DNA of 8,266 nucleotides from Methylocystaceae bacterium. Its GTDB lineage: Bacteria > Pseudomonadota > Alphaproteobacteria > Rhizobiales > Beijerinckiaceae. The number at the start of each line of letters is the position of its first letter. Positions within the stretch are counted from its first letter, which is position 1. The notes under the pieces were generated by a model. That model had not been told where the DNA came from, searched no databases, and saw only the letters and a program-made list of their open reading frames with translations. The position numbers were made by a program, and so were the translations under genes. The stretch is taken from positions 738 through 9,003 of the forward strand of contig PQAN01000352.1 in the NCBI GenBank assembly GCA_003105285.1, written 5' to 3'. Shown piece by piece: positions 6,995 to 8,266 of the stretch.

Positions 6995-7003
6995 ATTTCA
7001 TCC
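6969..7003 (-). repeat. Direct-repeat array with 10-bp period over the rsmH promoter
   Basis: On the minus strand boxes GGATG (7003-6999), GGATA (6993-6989), GGACA (6983-6979) and, weaker, GGCGT (6973-6969) recur exactly every 10 bp. On the plus strand the units TCCGATGTTA and TCCGATTTCA (6981-7000) share 8 of 10 bases. One-turn spacing means a protein could bind every unit on the same DNA face. MraZ operators upstream of this gene cluster in other bacteria are also 10-bp-period direct repeats, but these bases do not match the TGGGN box. A recombinase site is another possibility. Confidence 0.5.
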
Positions 7004-7050
7004 CGCCGAATGAGAGCATGGCGCGTCATTGCGTCGCGTCGCCGGCCGCG

Positions 7051-7085
7051 CCTTCGCGGCTCGCGCGGAAGGACTCGGTTTTTTT
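7051..7085 (+). terminator. Hairpin plus T-tract in the rsmH leader (terminator or attenuator)
   Basis: CCTT-CGCG, loop GCTCG, CGCG, a bulged G, then AAGG (7051-7072) is followed 6 nt later by seven T's (7079-7085). A competing hairpin, GCCGCG-CCTT-CGCGGC (7045-7060), would preclude the first one, which is the arrangement expected of a switchable terminator. It lies between the promoter candidate at 6966 and rsmH, so if active it would control dcw expression. It could alternatively just end rnpB readthrough. Confidence 0.4.
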
Positions 7086-7260
7086 GCGTCGCGGTCTGGA
7101 TCGGGAGCCGCGCGTCGCCGCGGGAGATCGGCTGACTGTCGGGGCGTTTGTCGCCCGGGCCGGATCTGTTCCGAACGCATCTTCGGGACGCCGAAAGTCG
7201 ACGGCGCGACATTCGGAAGGAGCGCGGCGTCGAAAACGCGGCCATGACGCCGTCGGCGCA

Positions 7261-7267
7261 GGGAGGA
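7261..7267 (+). promoter_or_regulatory. Ribosome binding site of rsmH
   Basis: GGGAGGA, 5 nt before the ATG at 7273. It is a strong match to the 16S 3' end and fixes the rsmH start. Confidence 0.75.
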
Positions 7268-7272
7268 TCGCA

Positions 7273-8266
7273 ATGACGACGGGCGGCGGCGCAAACGCAA
7301 ATCGCGCCGCAGGCGGATCCGCCCCGCACATCCCCGTGCTTCTGTCCGAGGCTATGGCGGCGCTGGCGATTCGTGAAGGCGGCGCCTATCTCGACGCGAC
7401 CTTCGGCGCCGGCGGCTATACGCGCGCCATTCTCGCTCACGGAGGGACGCGCGTTCTCGCGCTCGACCGCGATCCGCGCGCCGTGCGTGATGGTCTCCCG
7501 CTCGTGCAGGACGCGGATGGGCGTTTGCGGCTCGTCGAGGCGCGCTTTGCCGATCTCGCGCAGATCGCCGAGCGAGAAGGCTTCGCGCCGCTCGACGGCG
7601 TCGTTGCCGATGTGGGCGTGTCGTCGATGCAGTTCGACGAGGCGGAGCGCGGCTTTTCGTTTCGCAACGACGGCCCCCTCGACATGCGCATGGAAGGGCG
7701 CGGACGCAGCGCCGCCGACATCGTCGCGGAAGCGGACGAGGAGACGCTCGCGGATATTTTCTATTACTATGGCGAGGAGCGGGCCTCGCGCCGCATCGCG
7801 CGCGCCATCGGCCATGCGCGCAAGCTCGGCGCGATCGAGACGACCGGTGCGCTCGCCGCCATCATCGAACGCGCCGCGCCAGGGCGGCCGGGCGACATTC
7901 ATCCGGCGACGAAGAGCTTTCAGGCCCTGCGCATCGCCGTCAACGACGAGCTGGGCCAGCTCGTCGCCGCGCTCGCCGGCGCCGAGCGGACGTTGAGGCC
8001 GGGCGGTCGGCTGGCGATCGTCAGTTTCCATTCGCTCGAGGATCGCATCGTCAAGCTCTTTCTCGCCGATCGTTCGGGGCGCGGCGAGACGCGCTCGCGC
8101 CGCCTGCCGGGCGAAACCGTTCCGCCGGCGCCGACATTTTCGTGCGAAGGGCGCCAGCCCGTGACGCCGTCGGCCGAGGAGATCGCCGAAAACCCGCGCG
8201 CCCGCTCCGCCAAGCTGCGTTACGCGACGCGCACCGACGCGCTGCCGCGCGCCGTCGAGGAATCGC
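7273..8266 (+). CDS. rsmH: 16S rRNA (cytosine-1402-N4)-methyltransferase RsmH, C-terminus cut by window edge
   Basis: RsmH (MraW) methylates N4 of C1402 in the ribosomal P site using S-adenosylmethionine. The 331 visible codons begin MTTGGGANANRAAGG, a short flexible tail, then HIPVLLSEAM (19-28). The SAM-binding motif DATFGAGGYT is at 41-50 and LDRDP at 64-68. The family-specific segments follow: DVGVSSMQFDEAERGFSFR (113-131) with DGPLDMRM (133-140), HPATKSFQALRIAVNDEL (210-227) and SFHSLEDRIVK (251-261). The end ENPRARSAKLRYATRTDA is the usual C-terminus, so only a few residues should be missing at base 8266. In most bacteria this gene begins the mraW-ftsL-ftsI-mur cluster, which presumably continues to the right. 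Directly upstream is a structured leader rather than mraZ. Confidence 0.97.
   Translation, partial: MTTGGGANANRAAGGSAPHIPVLLSEAMAALAIREGGAYLDATFGAGGYTRAILAHGGTRVLALDRDPRAVRDGLPLVQDADGRLRLVEARFADLAQIAEREGFAPLDGVVADVGVSSMQFDEAERGFSFRNDGPLDMRMEGRGRSAADIVAEADEETLADIFYYYGEERASRRIARAIGHARKLGAIETTGALAAIIERAAPGRPGDIHPATKSFQALRIAVNDELGQLVAALAGAERTLRPGGRLAIVSFHSLEDRIVKLFLADRSGRGETRSRRLPGETVPPAPTFSCEGRQPVTPSAEEIAENPRARSAKLRYATRTDALPRAVEES

Larger units (their letters stand above)
6882..7272 (+). other. Non-coding leader region before rsmH; no mraZ found
   Basis: I see no credible protein gene in these 391 bases on either strand. MraZ would be a roughly 150-residue protein, and nothing here resembles it. 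The region holds a promoter candidate (6966-6994), a 10-bp-period repeat array (6969-7003), a hairpin with T tract (7051-7085), a TTAACC at 6899-6904 resembling a CtrA half-site (weak), and the rsmH ribosome site. Long frames reading antisense from rsmH into this stretch are shadows. Confidence 0.6.

Noticed and set aside
6981..7010. The TCCGAT repeats as a tyrosine-recombinase attachment site.
   Set aside because: There is no integrase, no flanking duplication and no island-like gene content in the window. It is kept only as an alternative reading of the repeat array.
6882..7272. A possible decayed mraZ gene upstream of rsmH.
   Set aside because: I looked for MraZ-like sequence on the plus strand and found none. 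The stretch reads as regulatory sequence rather than a broken gene.
6988..8031. A 347-codon minus-strand frame opposite rsmH, extending into the leader.
   Set aside because: It is antisense to a clear RsmH protein and its composition is shadow-like.

Overview
The window is GC-rich, high-coding-density bacterial chromosome. Protein style (arginine- and alanine-rich, GC-ending codons), an alphaproteobacterial-looking type A RNase P RNA, and a NodE-like ketosynthase suggest an alphaproteobacterium of the order Hyphomicrobiales, perhaps a Methylocystis/Methylosinus-type methanotroph relative. That placement is inferred from overall resemblance, not from a search. I see no phage, transposon, CRISPR or plasmid signature. 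The window looks like core chromosome with a small accessory-type pair of genes in the middle.

Layout, left to right. (1) 1-2032, minus strand: priA, the replication-restart primosomal helicase; its last few dozen C-terminal residues lie off the left edge. (2) 2108-2803, minus: an unrecognised 231-residue protein with an N-terminal hydrophobic segment, 75 nt upstream of priA and probably co-oriented by chance or sharing a transcript. (3) 2984-3883, minus: a LysR-family regulator, divergent from (4) 3984-4934, plus: an alpha/beta-hydrolase closely resembling the Cif class of epoxide hydrolases, carrying a twin-arginine-like leader. A perfect 15-bp inverted repeat fitting the LysR T-N11-A consensus lies 3 nt from the regulator's start codon. 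(5) 4944-6164, minus: a stand-alone NodE/FabF-type beta-ketoacyl-ACP synthase that converges on the hydrolase with only 9 nt between stop codons and a GC hairpin over the junction.

(6) 6358-6806, plus: rnpB (RNase P RNA) with a well-formed sigma70-type promoter and a 12-bp P1 helix that defines both ends. (7) 6807-7272: 466 nt without a convincing protein gene. It contains a 59-nt near-perfect hairpin, a promoter candidate overlapped by a 10-bp-period direct-repeat array, and a hairpin plus T-tract that could terminate or attenuate. (8) 7273 to the right edge, plus: rsmH (mraW), the 16S rRNA m4C1402 methyltransferase that normally opens the division/cell-wall (dcw) cluster. The mraZ gene that often precedes it is not here.

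Functionally, three parts are housekeeping (priA, rnpB, rsmH). The middle pair is a plausible small regulated module: a LysR regulator controlling an exported epoxide-hydrolase-like enzyme. No clearly novel multi-gene system is visible. The best leads are the LysR/Cif-like hydrolase pair with its operator, the NodE-like synthase outside any nod context, and the structured, mraZ-less leader of rsmH.
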